Origin: Alteriqipengyuania halimionae
GTDB lineage: Bacteria > Pseudomonadota > Alphaproteobacteria > Sphingomonadales > Sphingomonadaceae
Direction of reading: 5' to 3'
Length of the DNA stretch: 64,000 nucleotides
Assembly (NCBI RefSeq): GCF_009827575.1
Contig: NZ_WTYR01000001.1
Coordinates: 62,001 to 126,000 of the forward strand
Below the pieces are notes generated by a model, which did not search any database, had not been told where the DNA came from, and saw nothing but the letters and a program-made list of their open reading frames with translations. Shown in pieces: positions 46,343 to 54,697 of this stretch (its first letter is position 1; every line of letters starts with the position of its first letter). A program made the translations under genes and the position numbers.

Positions 46343-47143
46343 ATGGCGGCGGCACAAACCGAAGATAGTGGCTCATCGAAGCTGCGCGCTTTCGCGGACG
46401 AGGCATCGCGCCGGATCGAGCTGGCGCGCGAACCTTACGACGTCAGCAAACTGCGCAAGCCGCCGCTGCGGCGCTTCCTGTCAGAGTTCAACTATTTGCT
46501 CGAGCCGATCAAACGCGCGCGTTCGGAACCCGATATCAAGCCCGCAGCCACGCCCAAGCGGGTGATGCTGATCCCCGGCTTCGGCGCGCATCCCTGGCGG
46601 ATGCGCTATATGGCGCAGCAGCTTGAGCGTGCCGGACACCGGGTGAAGCGGTGGGGCATGGGCTACAATTTCGGACCGTCGCCCGAATTGTTCGACAAGC
46701 TCGAACGGCGGCTCGAGCGGGTTCACGCCAAGAAGAACGAGCCGATCTATCTGGTTGGCTGGAGCCTGGGCGGAATCTACGCCCGCGAGCTGGCCAAGCG
46801 ACACCCTGACAAGGTTGCCAAGGTGATCACGCTGGGTTCGCCGTTCTCCGGCGATCCGCGCAACAACAATCTTTGGCGGATCTATCCGCTGGTGACCGGC
46901 CATTCAGTTTCCAACCCGCCGATCGAGGCCGATGTCCACGCCAAGCCGCCGGTCGAAACGGTTGCGCTATGGAGCCCGAAGGACGGCATCATCCATGCCA
47001 GTTGTGCGCGCGGCCAGCCCGAGGAGCGCGATCGCGAAGTGGCGCTGCGCTGCTCGCATATGGGCTTCTGCTACGAAACGGATTCGATCGAAGCGATTGC
47101 CGCCGAACTTGATGGCGATCCCGCCGGGGCCGGCCCGGCATGA
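46343..47143 (+). CDS. Alpha/beta hydrolase at the head of the Anbu operon
   Basis: A 266-residue alpha/beta-hydrolase without a signal peptide. After a charged N-terminal helix region come VMLIPGFGAHPWRMRYMAQQ, the nucleophile elbow IYLVGWSLGGIYARELAKRH (Ser of GWSLG), the Asp region ALWSPKDGII and a His in RCSHMGFCYE, so a full Ser-Asp-His triad is likely. Its stop overlaps the ATP-grasp start (ATGA). It resembles lipase- or esterase-like proteins, and the substrate is unknown. It is not a standard Anbu-operon member as I know it, so its coupling here is notable. Confidence 0.85.
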   Translation: MAAAQTEDSGSSKLRAFADEASRRIELAREPYDVSKLRKPPLRRFLSEFNYLLEPIKRARSEPDIKPAATPKRVMLIPGFGAHPWRMRYMAQQLERAGHRVKRWGMGYNFGPSPELFDKLERRLERVHAKKNEPIYLVGWSLGGIYARELAKRHPDKVAKVITLGSPFSGDPRNNNLWRIYPLVTGHSVSNPPIEADVHAKPPVETVALWSPKDGIIHASCARGQPEERDREVALRCSHMGFCYETDSIEAIAAELDGDPAGAGPA

Positions 47144-48564
47144 GCGAAAACATCCATTTCGACGAGATGCGCGAGCCCGATGGCGATGTGCGCGAACCCT
47201 ATGCGGATTACGACAAATGGTTCTGGCAGCAGGATGCCAGCTGGTTGCGCAAAAAGGCCAAGGAAGCCGAAACGCTCTTCCGCAAGACCGGGATCACCTT
47301 CAACGTCTATGGCGAGGATGCAGCCGAGGAGCGGCTGATCCCGTTCGATATGGTGCCGCGGATCATCGCCGGGCGTGAGTGGCGCAAGCTTGAGAAGGGC
47401 ATCGATCAACGCGTCCGCGCGCTCAATGCCTTCATGCACGACATGTATCACAAGCAGGAGATCGTGCGCGCCGGGATCCTGCCGCAACGCCTGATCCGCG
47501 ACAACGAGGCGTTCCTGCCCGAAATGGTCGGCTTCACGCCGCCTGGCGGGATATACACCCATATCGTCGGCACAGATCTGGTGCGCACGGGGCCCGATGA
47601 ATTCTTCGTGCTCGAAGACAATGCCCGCACCCCGTCAGGCGTGTCCTACATGCTCGAAAATCGCGAAACGATGATGGCGATGTTCCCCGAGCTGTTCACC
47701 CGCGTCGGTGTGCGGTCGGTATCGGACTATCCGCGCCGCCTGGCCAAGAGCCTCGCCGCCTGTGCGCCGTCGGGCCTGGATCGCCGTCCGGTGATCGGTG
47801 TGCTGACGCCGGGGATCTACAATTCGGCGTTTTACGAACACGCCTTCCTCGCCGACCAGATGGGCGCCGAACTCGTCGAGGGCAGCGATTTGCGCGTGGT
47901 CGACGGGCGGATCGCAATGCGCACGACCCGCGGTTGGCGCTCGATCGACGTGCTCTACCGCCGGGTCGACGACGAATTCCTCGACCCGCTCACGTTCAAT
48001 TCGGATTCGATGCTGGGGGTGGCGGGCATCATGGATGTCTATCGCGCCGGTCGGCTGACCATCGCGAATGCGCCGGGCACCGGGATCGCCGACGACAAGG
48101 CGATCTACAGCTACATGCCCGAAATCGTCGAATTCTACACCGGCCAGAAGCCGCTGTTGAAGAATGTCGAGACCTGGCGCTGCTCGGAGGAAGACAGTCT
48201 CAAATACGTGCTCGACAATCTCGCCGAGCTGGTGGTGAAGGAAGTGCACGGATCGGGCGGCTACGGCATGCTGATCGGGCCGACCGCGTCGAAGAAGGAG
48301 TTGCGCGACTTCCGCGCCAAGCTCACCGCGAACCCGCACAACTACATCGCCCAGCCGACGCTTTCGCTGTCGACCTGCCCGATCCTGACGAAGCAGGGGC
48401 TGGCTCCCCGCCATGTCGATCTGCGCCCCTACGTGCTGGTCTCGCCGGACAAGATTGATCTCGTGCCAGGCGGCCTGACCCGCGTGGCGCTCAAGAAGGG
48501 CAGCCTGGTGGTTAATTCGTCGCAAGGCGGCGGTACCAAGGACACATGGGTGCTCGATGATTAG
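47140..48564 (+). CDS. Circularly permuted ATP-grasp protein
   Basis: A 474-residue protein of the circularly permuted ATP-grasp type (DUF404/DUF407). Landmarks: FNVYGEDAAEERLIPFDMVP, HDMYHKQEIVRAGILP, FFVLEDNARTPSGVSYMLEN, RGWRSIDVLYRRVDDEFLDP, VKEVHGSGGYGMLIGP and LRPYVLVSPDKIDLVPGGLT. Members are found with alpha-E and transglutaminase-like proteins in Anbu operons and are proposed to form peptide-like ligations. It starts at ATG 47140, overlapping the hydrolase stop. Confidence 0.92.
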   Translation: MSENIHFDEMREPDGDVREPYADYDKWFWQQDASWLRKKAKEAETLFRKTGITFNVYGEDAAEERLIPFDMVPRIIAGREWRKLEKGIDQRVRALNAFMHDMYHKQEIVRAGILPQRLIRDNEAFLPEMVGFTPPGGIYTHIVGTDLVRTGPDEFFVLEDNARTPSGVSYMLENRETMMAMFPELFTRVGVRSVSDYPRRLAKSLAACAPSGLDRRPVIGVLTPGIYNSAFYEHAFLADQMGAELVEGSDLRVVDGRIAMRTTRGWRSIDVLYRRVDDEFLDPLTFNSDSMLGVAGIMDVYRAGRLTIANAPGTGIADDKAIYSYMPEIVEFYTGQKPLLKNVETWRCSEEDSLKYVLDNLAELVVKEVHGSGGYGMLIGPTASKKELRDFRAKLTANPHNYIAQPTLSLSTCPILTKQGLAPRHVDLRPYVLVSPDKIDLVPGGLTRVALKKGSLVVNSSQGGGTKDTWVLDD

Positions 48565-48576
48565 GGCACGCCAATC

Positions 48577-49521
48577 ATGCTAGGCCGGACCGCCAACGCG
48601 ATCTTCTGGATGTTCCGCTATCTCGAGCGGGCGGAAAATACCGCGCGCCTGCTCGAGGCGGGCTTCCGCATGGCGATGACGCGTGACGAGTTCACCAGCC
48701 AGGAAGAATGGCGCTCAGTCATCACCACCGCCGGGATGCGCGAGAATTACGAGGCCAATCACGGCACCTACACCGGCATCCAGGTGTGGAATTTCATCCT
48801 CCGCGAAAAGAACAATCCGGCGAGCGTGCTGGCCCAGATCGGCAATGTGCGGACCAATGCCCGTGCGGTCCGCAACGTCATCAGCCGCGAATTGTGGGAA
48901 ACGGTCAACGAGAGCTGGATGGAAGTGCGCGACCTGCTGGCCAGCCCGGTCCCGCAGACGCAATTGGGCGATGTGATCGCCGCGATCCGGCGCGAGGCGA
49001 CGCTGGTGCGCGGGGCGATGGAAGGGTCGATGCTGCGCACCGACGTGTTCAATTTTGCGCGCATCGGTAGCTTCATCGAACGCGCCGACAACACCGCGCG
49101 CATCCTCGACGTGAAGTATTACCTGCTGCTGCCCACGTTGGCGCATGTCGGCGGCAGTCTCGACAGCGCGCAGTGGGAGAATGTCTTGCGTTCGGTCGGC
49201 GGGGACAGGGCCTATCGCTGGCTCAACCATGTCGGGGTGGAAGCCAAGAGCCTGGCCGATTTCCTTATCCTCGACCGGCGTTTCCCGCGCAGTCTCGCCT
49301 TCAGCTACGCCAAGATCCGATCCAACATGGCCAATCTGGCCGAGGATTATGGCGAGGAAACTGAGTCACATGTGCTATTGCGCGATATCGACACGCGGCT
49401 GGCCGGGCTGACCGTGAGCGAGATCATCGACGAAGGGCTCCACCAGTTCATCCTCGGCTTTCTCGCCGACAATCAGAGCCTCGCCGCCGCGATCGCCCGC
49501 GACTACCGATTTACCGAATAG
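48577..49521 (+). CDS. Alpha-E domain-containing protein
   Basis: A 314-residue all-helical protein of the alpha-E (DUF403) family: an N-terminal MLGRTANAIFWMFRYLERAE, VWNFILREKNNPASVLAQI, SFIERADNTARILDVKYYLL and FLILDRRFPRSLAFSYAKI. It follows the ATP-grasp gene after 12 bases. Conserved Glu/Arg pairs (ERAEN, ERADN) suggest an enzymatic or binding role, still unknown. Confidence 0.92.
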   Translation: MLGRTANAIFWMFRYLERAENTARLLEAGFRMAMTRDEFTSQEEWRSVITTAGMRENYEANHGTYTGIQVWNFILREKNNPASVLAQIGNVRTNARAVRNVISRELWETVNESWMEVRDLLASPVPQTQLGDVIAAIRREATLVRGAMEGSMLRTDVFNFARIGSFIERADNTARILDVKYYLLLPTLAHVGGSLDSAQWENVLRSVGGDRAYRWLNHVGVEAKSLADFLILDRRFPRSLAFSYAKIRSNMANLAEDYGEETESHVLLRDIDTRLAGLTVSEIIDEGLHQFILGFLADNQSLAAAIARDYRFTE

Positions 49522-49532
49522 GAGCACCGCAC

Positions 49533-50342
49533 ATCCGCCTGAAAATCCGCCACGAGACGACCTACGATTTCGATGCCCCGGTGCATTACGGGCTGCAGCG
49601 TCTGCGCCTTACGCCCAAGACGACGCAGGGGCAGGAGATCATCGATTGGGAAATGTCGCTCGTAGGCGCGAAGATCGAGTTGGAATACGAAGACCAGAAC
49701 CACAATCACATCACGCTGGTCTCGGTCGATGAAGGGGTCGAGGAAGTCATCGTCTCGTGCGAGGGCGAAGTCGATACCGCCGATTATGCCGGGGTGATCG
49801 GCCGCCATGCCGGTCACTTGCCGCTCTGGGCGTTCTCGTCGCAGACCCGCCAGACCCGTCCGGGCAAGGCGATGAAAGACTTGCTGGCGCAATTTAAGAC
49901 TACCGAAGCGCGCGATGTCGCCATGTTGCACGATTTGTCTTCCGCGATCCGCGAGGCGGTCGGCTATACCAAGGGCACGACCTACGCGACCACCAGCGCC
50001 GAGGAGGCAATGGAAGCGGGCCACGGCGTATGCCAGGACCACGCGCATATCTTTGCCGGCCTAGCGCGCGCGCTCGATGTCCCGACACGCTATGTCAGCG
50101 GCTATCTGATGATGAACGACCGGGTCGATCAGGAAGCCAGCCACGCCTGGGCGGAAGCCCATGTCGACGGGCTGGGTTGGGTCGGCTTCGACATTTCTAA
50201 CGGGATCAGCCCCGACGAGCGCTATGTCCGCGTTGCCACGGGGCGCGACTATCGCGAAGCCGCCCCGATCACCGGGCGCACACAGGGTGCCAAGGATCGC
50301 AGCCTGGAAGTGAAGCTGTCGGTCGAACAACAGCAACAATAA
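49533..50342 (+). CDS. Transglutaminase-like protease, apparent ATC start codon
   Basis: A transglutaminase-like cysteine protease of about 269 residues. The catalytic triad is visible as Cys in GHGVCQDHAHIFAGLARAL, His in EASHAWAEAHVDG and Asp in GFDISNGISPDERYVRV. The conserved N-terminal strand (RLKIRHETTYDFDAPVHYG) lies upstream of the first ordinary start (GTG 49581). The only well-placed initiation codon for it is ATC 49533, eight bases after AGGAG. Conventional calling would start at 49581 and lose 16 residues. It sits between the alpha-E and Anbu genes. Confidence 0.85.
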   Translation: MRLKIRHETTYDFDAPVHYGLQRLRLTPKTTQGQEIIDWEMSLVGAKIELEYEDQNHNHITLVSVDEGVEEVIVSCEGEVDTADYAGVIGRHAGHLPLWAFSSQTRQTRPGKAMKDLLAQFKTTEARDVAMLHDLSSAIREAVGYTKGTTYATTSAEEAMEAGHGVCQDHAHIFAGLARALDVPTRYVSGYLMMNDRVDQEASHAWAEAHVDGLGWVGFDISNGISPDERYVRVATGRDYREAAPITGRTQGAKDRSLEVKLSVEQQQQ

Positions 50343-50355
50343 GAAAGATAATACA

Positions 50356-51105
50356 ATGACCTATTGCTGCGGCCTGATGCTCGAAAAGGGCCTCGTGCTG
50401 ATGAGCGACACGCGGACGAATTCGGGCGTCGACAACATCTCGGTGTTTCGCAAGATGTTCAATTTCTCGGTCCCGGGAGAGCGCACGATCACGCTGATGA
50501 CGGCGGGCAATCTTGCGACCACGCAATCGGTCGTCAGCCAGCTCGAAGAGCGCAGCAAGATCCCCGACGAGCGCGACAACGTGCTGTTCGGTGCGGATAC
50601 GATGTTCCAGGTCGCGACGCGGGTCGGGCGGCTGCTGCGCGAAACCGTGGCCGAGCGGCAGAAGGCCAACGATCGCGAAGGGACCCGTAGTTTCTCCGCC
50701 TCGATCATCATCGCCGGGCAGATCGCCGGAATGGAACCGCGCCTGTTCATGGTCTATCCCGAAGGCAATTTCATCGAGGCGTCGACGGAAACCCCGTTCT
50801 TCCAGATCGGCGAGACCAAATACGGCCGTCCGATCCTGCTGCGCGGTTACGACCGGACGATGAGCTTCGAGGATGCGGTCAAGCTGCTGCTGGTAAGCTT
50901 CGATTCCACGCTCGCGGCGAACCTCTCGGTCGGCATGCCGCTCGATTGCATGGTGCTCGAAAAGGACAATTTCGAGCCGCTCCATGAGCGCCGCTTCGAC
51001 AGCAACGACACCTATGTGAAGGCGATCTCCGACGAATGGAACGTCGCGCTGCGCGAAGCCTTCATGGGACTGCCAGACTACAGTTTCTACGATCCCGAGG
51101 ACTGA
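50356..51105 (+). CDS. Anbu proteasome-like peptidase
   Basis: Ancestral beta-subunit-type Ntn hydrolase of 249 residues. It begins MTYCCGLMLEKGLVLMSDTR. Autocatalytic exposure of Thr2 is the expected nucleophile, with Asp and Lys nearby (MSDTRTNSGVDNISVFRKMF). The body has the proteasome fold markers TLMTAGNLATTQSVVSQLEE, FSASIIIAGQIAGMEPRLFM and SFEDAVKLLLVSFDSTLAAN. Anbu assembles into open ring or helical structures, and its activity is uncertain. The preceding ATP-grasp, alpha-E and transglutaminase genes are its usual partners. It converges on the extensin-like gene 12 bases away. Confidence 0.93.
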   Translation: MTYCCGLMLEKGLVLMSDTRTNSGVDNISVFRKMFNFSVPGERTITLMTAGNLATTQSVVSQLEERSKIPDERDNVLFGADTMFQVATRVGRLLRETVAERQKANDREGTRSFSASIIIAGQIAGMEPRLFMVYPEGNFIEASTETPFFQIGETKYGRPILLRGYDRTMSFEDAVKLLLVSFDSTLAANLSVGMPLDCMVLEKDNFEPLHERRFDSNDTYVKAISDEWNVALREAFMGLPDYSFYDPED

Positions 51106-51117
51106 CGGGCGCGCGCC

Positions 51118-51864
51118 TTAGCGGCAATAGGTGCCGCCCCCCAGTTCGAGGTGAAAGTGATCGCGGTGCGCGGCGTTGTATTCGGGGCCCAGAACCGTGC
51201 CGAAGCGCTTGCAGGCGCTCGAATGGATCACGCGGAGGAATTCGCGTTCGTCGGCGCTGCCATTATCCCACGCCTCTTTCAGCACGATCCGGCGGCCGTC
51301 CGACAGGATGAAGGCTGAGACGTCGATCGCCTCGGCGGTCGCGTGTGCGCTGCGGCGCGAGGAACCGGCGACGTTGCGGCACGAATAGCTACCCATCGTC
51401 TCGATCCGTACCAGCGACGCACCAAGCATTTTGCGCGCGGCGCGATCGACGCCGAAGCGCGCCCAGCCGGCGAGCTTCTCTGCCAGCGGGCAGGCCACCG
51501 GCCCGAGATTGCTGATCTCGAAGCTGCGTGAATCGCCCTGCAGTCCGGTCACCGATACGCTGCCGACCGTGGCGCAACCGGCACCGTAATACTTGTCCGG
51601 CAGCGGGGTGAAGTTCACTTTCTGCTGCGACAGATGGGCTGTGCAGGTGTCGCCCCGGATCGTCGACAATTGAGTCGAACGCGGAGTCGCCTGACGCTGC
51701 GGCGTCTGCATAGCGCGGCGCGCGGCGGCATAATCCGGGCGCTCGACCGTCGCGCGGTAGGAGCGTTCGGAAGCGGGCGCGACGCTGTCGGGAATGACCG
51801 AACATGCGCCAAGTGCGATCGGCAGCATGGTTACCAGCGGGAGAAGGGCGGTGCGTTTTGTCAT
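51118..51864 (-). CDS. Extensin-like family lipoprotein
   Basis: A 248-residue lipoprotein (signal ALLPLVTMLPIALGAC) with an extensin-like C-terminal domain: CPLAEKLAGWARFGVDRAAR, SYSCRNVAGSSRRSAHATAE and AIDVSAFILSDGRRIVL. The closing FGTVLGPEYNAAHRDHFHLE holds HxxH-type residues of the peptidase M15-like fold. Four or more cysteines suggest disulfides. These proteins are thought to act on the cell wall, though unproven. It has no obvious operon partner. Confidence 0.85.
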   Translation of the reverse strand: MTKRTALLPLVTMLPIALGACSVIPDSVAPASERSYRATVERPDYAAARRAMQTPQRQATPRSTQLSTIRGDTCTAHLSQQKVNFTPLPDKYYGAGCATVGSVSVTGLQGDSRSFEISNLGPVACPLAEKLAGWARFGVDRAARKMLGASLVRIETMGSYSCRNVAGSSRRSAHATAEAIDVSAFILSDGRRIVLKEAWDNGSADEREFLRVIHSSACKRFGTVLGPEYNAAHRDHFHLELGGGTYCR

Positions 51865-51956
51865 GCCTTCCTTCTGCGTGGAGAAGGAAAATTTTAAGCA
51901 ATCGAAATAGGTTAATGCGGCTTTTACCTTTTGACCCGCTCAGCCCCGACCGGGCG

Positions 51957-53261
51957 CTACCCCGCCCTGATCTGTGAGGTCACCTCCCGCCAACCGATGA
52001 CCGGAGCGAAATCGCGCCCATCGCTGAGCCTGGCAAGGTCGAGCGCATGATCGAACTCGACGCCGGTACGATCGCCTTGGCCCCACCTGACGGTTGCCCA
52101 GACCCAATTCTCATCGGAGAACTGGAGGGCGAGCCTTGTTCCTCTCGGCACGTTCCACAACCCGTCGATCATGGCTCCCTTGGTTGACAGATTGTGAACC
52201 TCACCCTCGTGGCAGTAACCTTGATGATTTACCCCAACTCGTCTTTTGAGAGGCGCGCGGGCCTCCCGCAGGGGGCGATAGCTGTGGGGCCTGCGGGTTT
52301 GGTCGCCGATCAGCATCGAGAGCGCACGGCGGGCATCGACCGGTGCGCTGATGTGAGGGCCCTGCGCGTGAGTGAATCCGTTATCGCGCACGAATGAAAC
52401 CTCCTGCTCGGAGGCCACGCCGATTGCCGTTAACTTCGTGCCCAGCGCGACCGTCAGTTCGGCGAACTTCATCCATCGGGAGTAATCGCCTGCCGCGACA
52501 TCGGTCTCGTTCGCGACGTCGCTGCGCAGCTTGAGTTCGTCGAAACGAAACTGTCCGATACGCTCGCTCGGGGCCGGGTTGCCGGTCGAACAGTCGAGCG
52601 CGATGGCGACGCCGAGTTGCCGGAGTTCGGCCAATTGCTTCAGTTCATCGAAGCTCGCCTGAGCGACGGCATCCTCGTTTACCACCAGCCCGAAGCGTTC
52701 GGGAGGGAAGCGGAGGTCGGTAACGACCGGCTCGATCCGCTCGCGAATGGCGCCGACCATCGGCATGAACCGGGAGATATCGAAGGATATGCGCGCGCCC
52801 GCAGGCCAGGTCGCCGATAGCCGGCAAGCGGTCTCTACCGACCACGCCCCGAATTCGAGCAGGCCGACTCGGTCTTCCGAGACGATGACATCCAACCGAT
52901 CTTCGGCGTCTTGCGTGATCGGCACGGCATGAAAGCCCGCGATCTTCTCGGTCGCGACATCGATGATGGGTTCGAACGCCATTTCCAGGCGGTCCGAGAG
53001 ATCGACCTTCTGGGGCACGTCGCGCCACCTGCGCGGCGTAGATGCAGGCTTCTGGTTTAGCGCCGGGGTCAGTGGCGTCGCCGGTGGCGGCGCCGGGGAA
53101 CGAGGCTCCTTTCGTTGAGGCTCGCGGTCGAATCGCAGATAGTCCTGGCGCGAATATGTTTCGAGCCAAACCCATGTCCCATTGGACAACCGTTTCGGGA
53201 CGAGGGCGAAGCGCATATATTTACGTCTCCGCCTGAAAAGTCGTCCAAACCGGAATCTCAT
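51957..53261 (-). CDS. Degenerate EAL plus PilZ domain protein
   Basis: A 434-residue protein. A basic N-terminus (MRFRFGRLFRRRRKY) and a Pro-rich linker precede an EAL-like domain (about residues 80-320). The signature is altered: the EAL motif reads IAGFHAVPI, the metal-binding DDFGTGYS loop reads ALDCSTGNPAPSER, and the Asn/Glu motif reads VVNEDAV. Phosphodiesterase activity is therefore unlikely. A C-terminal PilZ domain follows (LKRRVGVNHQGYCHEGEVHN, then DRTGVEFDHALDLA), which may bind cyclic-di-GMP, although the usual RxxxR is changed to RRVGV. ATG 53261 has AGGAGG ten bases upstream. It is divergent from serC. Confidence 0.8.
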   Translation of the reverse strand: MRFRFGRLFRRRRKYMRFALVPKRLSNGTWVWLETYSRQDYLRFDREPQRKEPRSPAPPPATPLTPALNQKPASTPRRWRDVPQKVDLSDRLEMAFEPIIDVATEKIAGFHAVPITQDAEDRLDVIVSEDRVGLLEFGAWSVETACRLSATWPAGARISFDISRFMPMVGAIRERIEPVVTDLRFPPERFGLVVNEDAVAQASFDELKQLAELRQLGVAIALDCSTGNPAPSERIGQFRFDELKLRSDVANETDVAAGDYSRWMKFAELTVALGTKLTAIGVASEQEVSFVRDNGFTHAQGPHISAPVDARRALSMLIGDQTRRPHSYRPLREARAPLKRRVGVNHQGYCHEGEVHNLSTKGAMIDGLWNVPRGTRLALQFSDENWVWATVRWGQGDRTGVEFDHALDLARLSDGRDFAPVIGWREVTSQIRAG

Positions 53262-53387
53262 CGCGTTGTTTCCTCCTCTTTGAGACTAATTCTCAGTGTT
53301 AATAGCTAAGCAAGGTTTAACCTCTCGGTCATCTTTTTGGCGCGGATGGTCACCGGTTCGTCTGGGTTTTGCCTGCGAACCATCGTG

Positions 53388-53479
53388 CCCGGCTTGACTT
53401 GGCGTGGTGCTCGGTTACCCACGTCGACGGGCCACGCGGTCCCAACGCCGCGCGTGCTCTCTGTGAGGAGAGTTTTGAA
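53388..53479 (+). ncRNA. Structured serC leader (serC-motif-like)
   Basis: The untranslated leader of serC contains CGTGG (53403-53407), which can pair with CCACG at 53419-53423. A second hairpin is CACGCGG (53433-53439) with CCGCG-CGTG at 53448-53456. An alternative pairing of 53403-53407 with CCACG at 53432-53436 would break the second hairpin. It lies just before GAGGAGA. A conserved serC RNA motif is known upstream of alphaproteobacterial serC-serA operons. The match here is by position and structure only. Confidence 0.4.
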
Positions 53480-54601
53480 ATGAATGACTTACCTGCGCGC
53501 AAACCCGCGCGCCCATACTTTTCGTCCGGTCCCTGCGCCAAACCGCCGGGCTGGAATCCTGCCGAAATTGCCACGGAAGTGATGGGGCGTTCGCACCGCT
53601 CCAAGCTCGGCAAGGCGCGATTAAAAAAATCCATCGATCTGCTGCGCGAGGTGCTCGAAGTGCCCGAATCGCACCGAATCGGCATCGTGCCGGCGTCCGA
53701 TACCGGCGCGGTGGAGATGGCGATGTGGTCGATGCTCGGCGCGCGCCCGGTCACGACCCTGGCATGGGAAAGCTTCGGCGAAGGCTGGGTGACCGACGCG
53801 GTCAAGCAGCTCAAGATCGACCCGACCGTGATCCGCGCCGATTATGGTGACCTTCCCGATCTCTTGCAGGTCGACTGGTCGAACGATGTGATCTTCACCT
53901 GGAACGGCACCACCAGCGGTGTGCGCGTGCCAGATGCCGATTGGATCGCTGTCGACCGCGAGGGCCTCACCATCGCCGATGCGACCAGCGCGGTGTTTGC
54001 GCAGGATATCGACTGGGACAAGGTCGATGTGCTGACCTTCAGCTGGCAGAAAGTACTCGGCGGCGAAGGTGCGCATGGCGTGCTGATCCTCGGCCCGCGC
54101 GCTGTCGAACGGCTCGAGAGCTTTACGCCCGATCGTCCGCTGCCCAAGATCTTCCGCCTGACCAAGGGCGGCAAGCTGATCGAAGGCATCTTCAAGGGCG
54201 AGACGATCAACACGCCCTCGATGCTCGCGGTCGAGGATGCGATCTGGGCGCTCGAATGGGCCAAGGGGATCGGCGGGCTTTCCGCGATGAAGGCCCGCGC
54301 GAATGCCAACGCCGCTGCGCTCGATGCGATCGTGAAGGAGCGCGACTGGATCGGCCATCTCGCCGCCGACCCGGCCAACCGCTCGAACACCAGCGTCTGT
54401 CTGACGGTCGAAGGTGCCGATACCGACATGATCAAGCGGATGGCCGCGCTGCTCGAAGAGCACGATGCCGCCTATGACGTGGCCGGCTATCGCGATGCCC
54501 CTGCGGGCTTGCGCATCTGGTGCGGAGCGACCGTGGACACCGCCGATATCGAGGCGCTCGGCCCGTGGCTCGACTGGGCTTACGAGACCGTCTCCCATTA
54601 A
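53480..54601 (+). CDS. serC: Phosphoserine aminotransferase
   Basis: PLP enzyme converting 3-phosphohydroxypyruvate and glutamate to phosphoserine. It has 373 residues from ATG 53480 (GAGGAGA upstream). The frame is open to 53369, but that section is leader RNA. Motifs: [59 protein letters not shown] and the PLP lysine in [20 protein letters not shown]. The form is the alphaproteobacterial long-type SerC. It is followed by serA across a palindromic repeat, giving a serine-synthesis operon. Confidence 0.95.
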   Translation: MNDLPARKPARPYFSSGPCAKPPGWNPAEIATEVMGRSHRSKLGKARLKKSIDLLREVLEVPESHRIGIVPASDTGAVEMAMWSMLGARPVTTLAWESFGEGWVTDAVKQLKIDPTVIRADYGDLPDLLQVDWSNDVIFTWNGTTSGVRVPDADWIAVDREGLTIADATSAVFAQDIDWDKVDVLTFSWQKVLGGEGAHGVLILGPRAVERLESFTPDRPLPKIFRLTKGGKLIEGIFKGETINTPSMLAVEDAIWALEWAKGIGGLSAMKARANANAAALDAIVKERDWIGHLAADPANRSNTSVCLTVEGADTDMIKRMAALLEEHDAAYDVAGYRDAPAGLRIWCGATVDTADIEALGPWLDWAYETVSH

Positions 54602-54606
54602 TTCAA

Positions 54607-54681
54607 TTCGTCATCCCCGCGAAGGCGGGGACCCGGCTTCCGACGCTGGAGATGGATTCCCGCCTGCGCGGGAATGACGAA
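54607..54681. repeat. REP/MITE-like palindromic element between serC and serA
   Basis: A 75-bp element. Outer arms TTCGTCAT and ATGACGAA (54607-54614, 54674-54681) pair, and two inner hairpins form: CCCCGC-GCGGGG at 54615-54630 and TTCCCGC-GCGGGAA at 54657-54674. Such sequences are dispersed in many proteobacterial genomes. Confidence 0.75.
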
Positions 54682-54697
54682 GTAGAAGGAAAATTCC

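Noticed and set aside
46343-51105. Bacterial 20S proteasome or HslV
   Set aside because: Neighbouring ATP-grasp, alpha-E and transglutaminase genes and the MTYCCG start identify Anbu; no ATPase partner gene is present.
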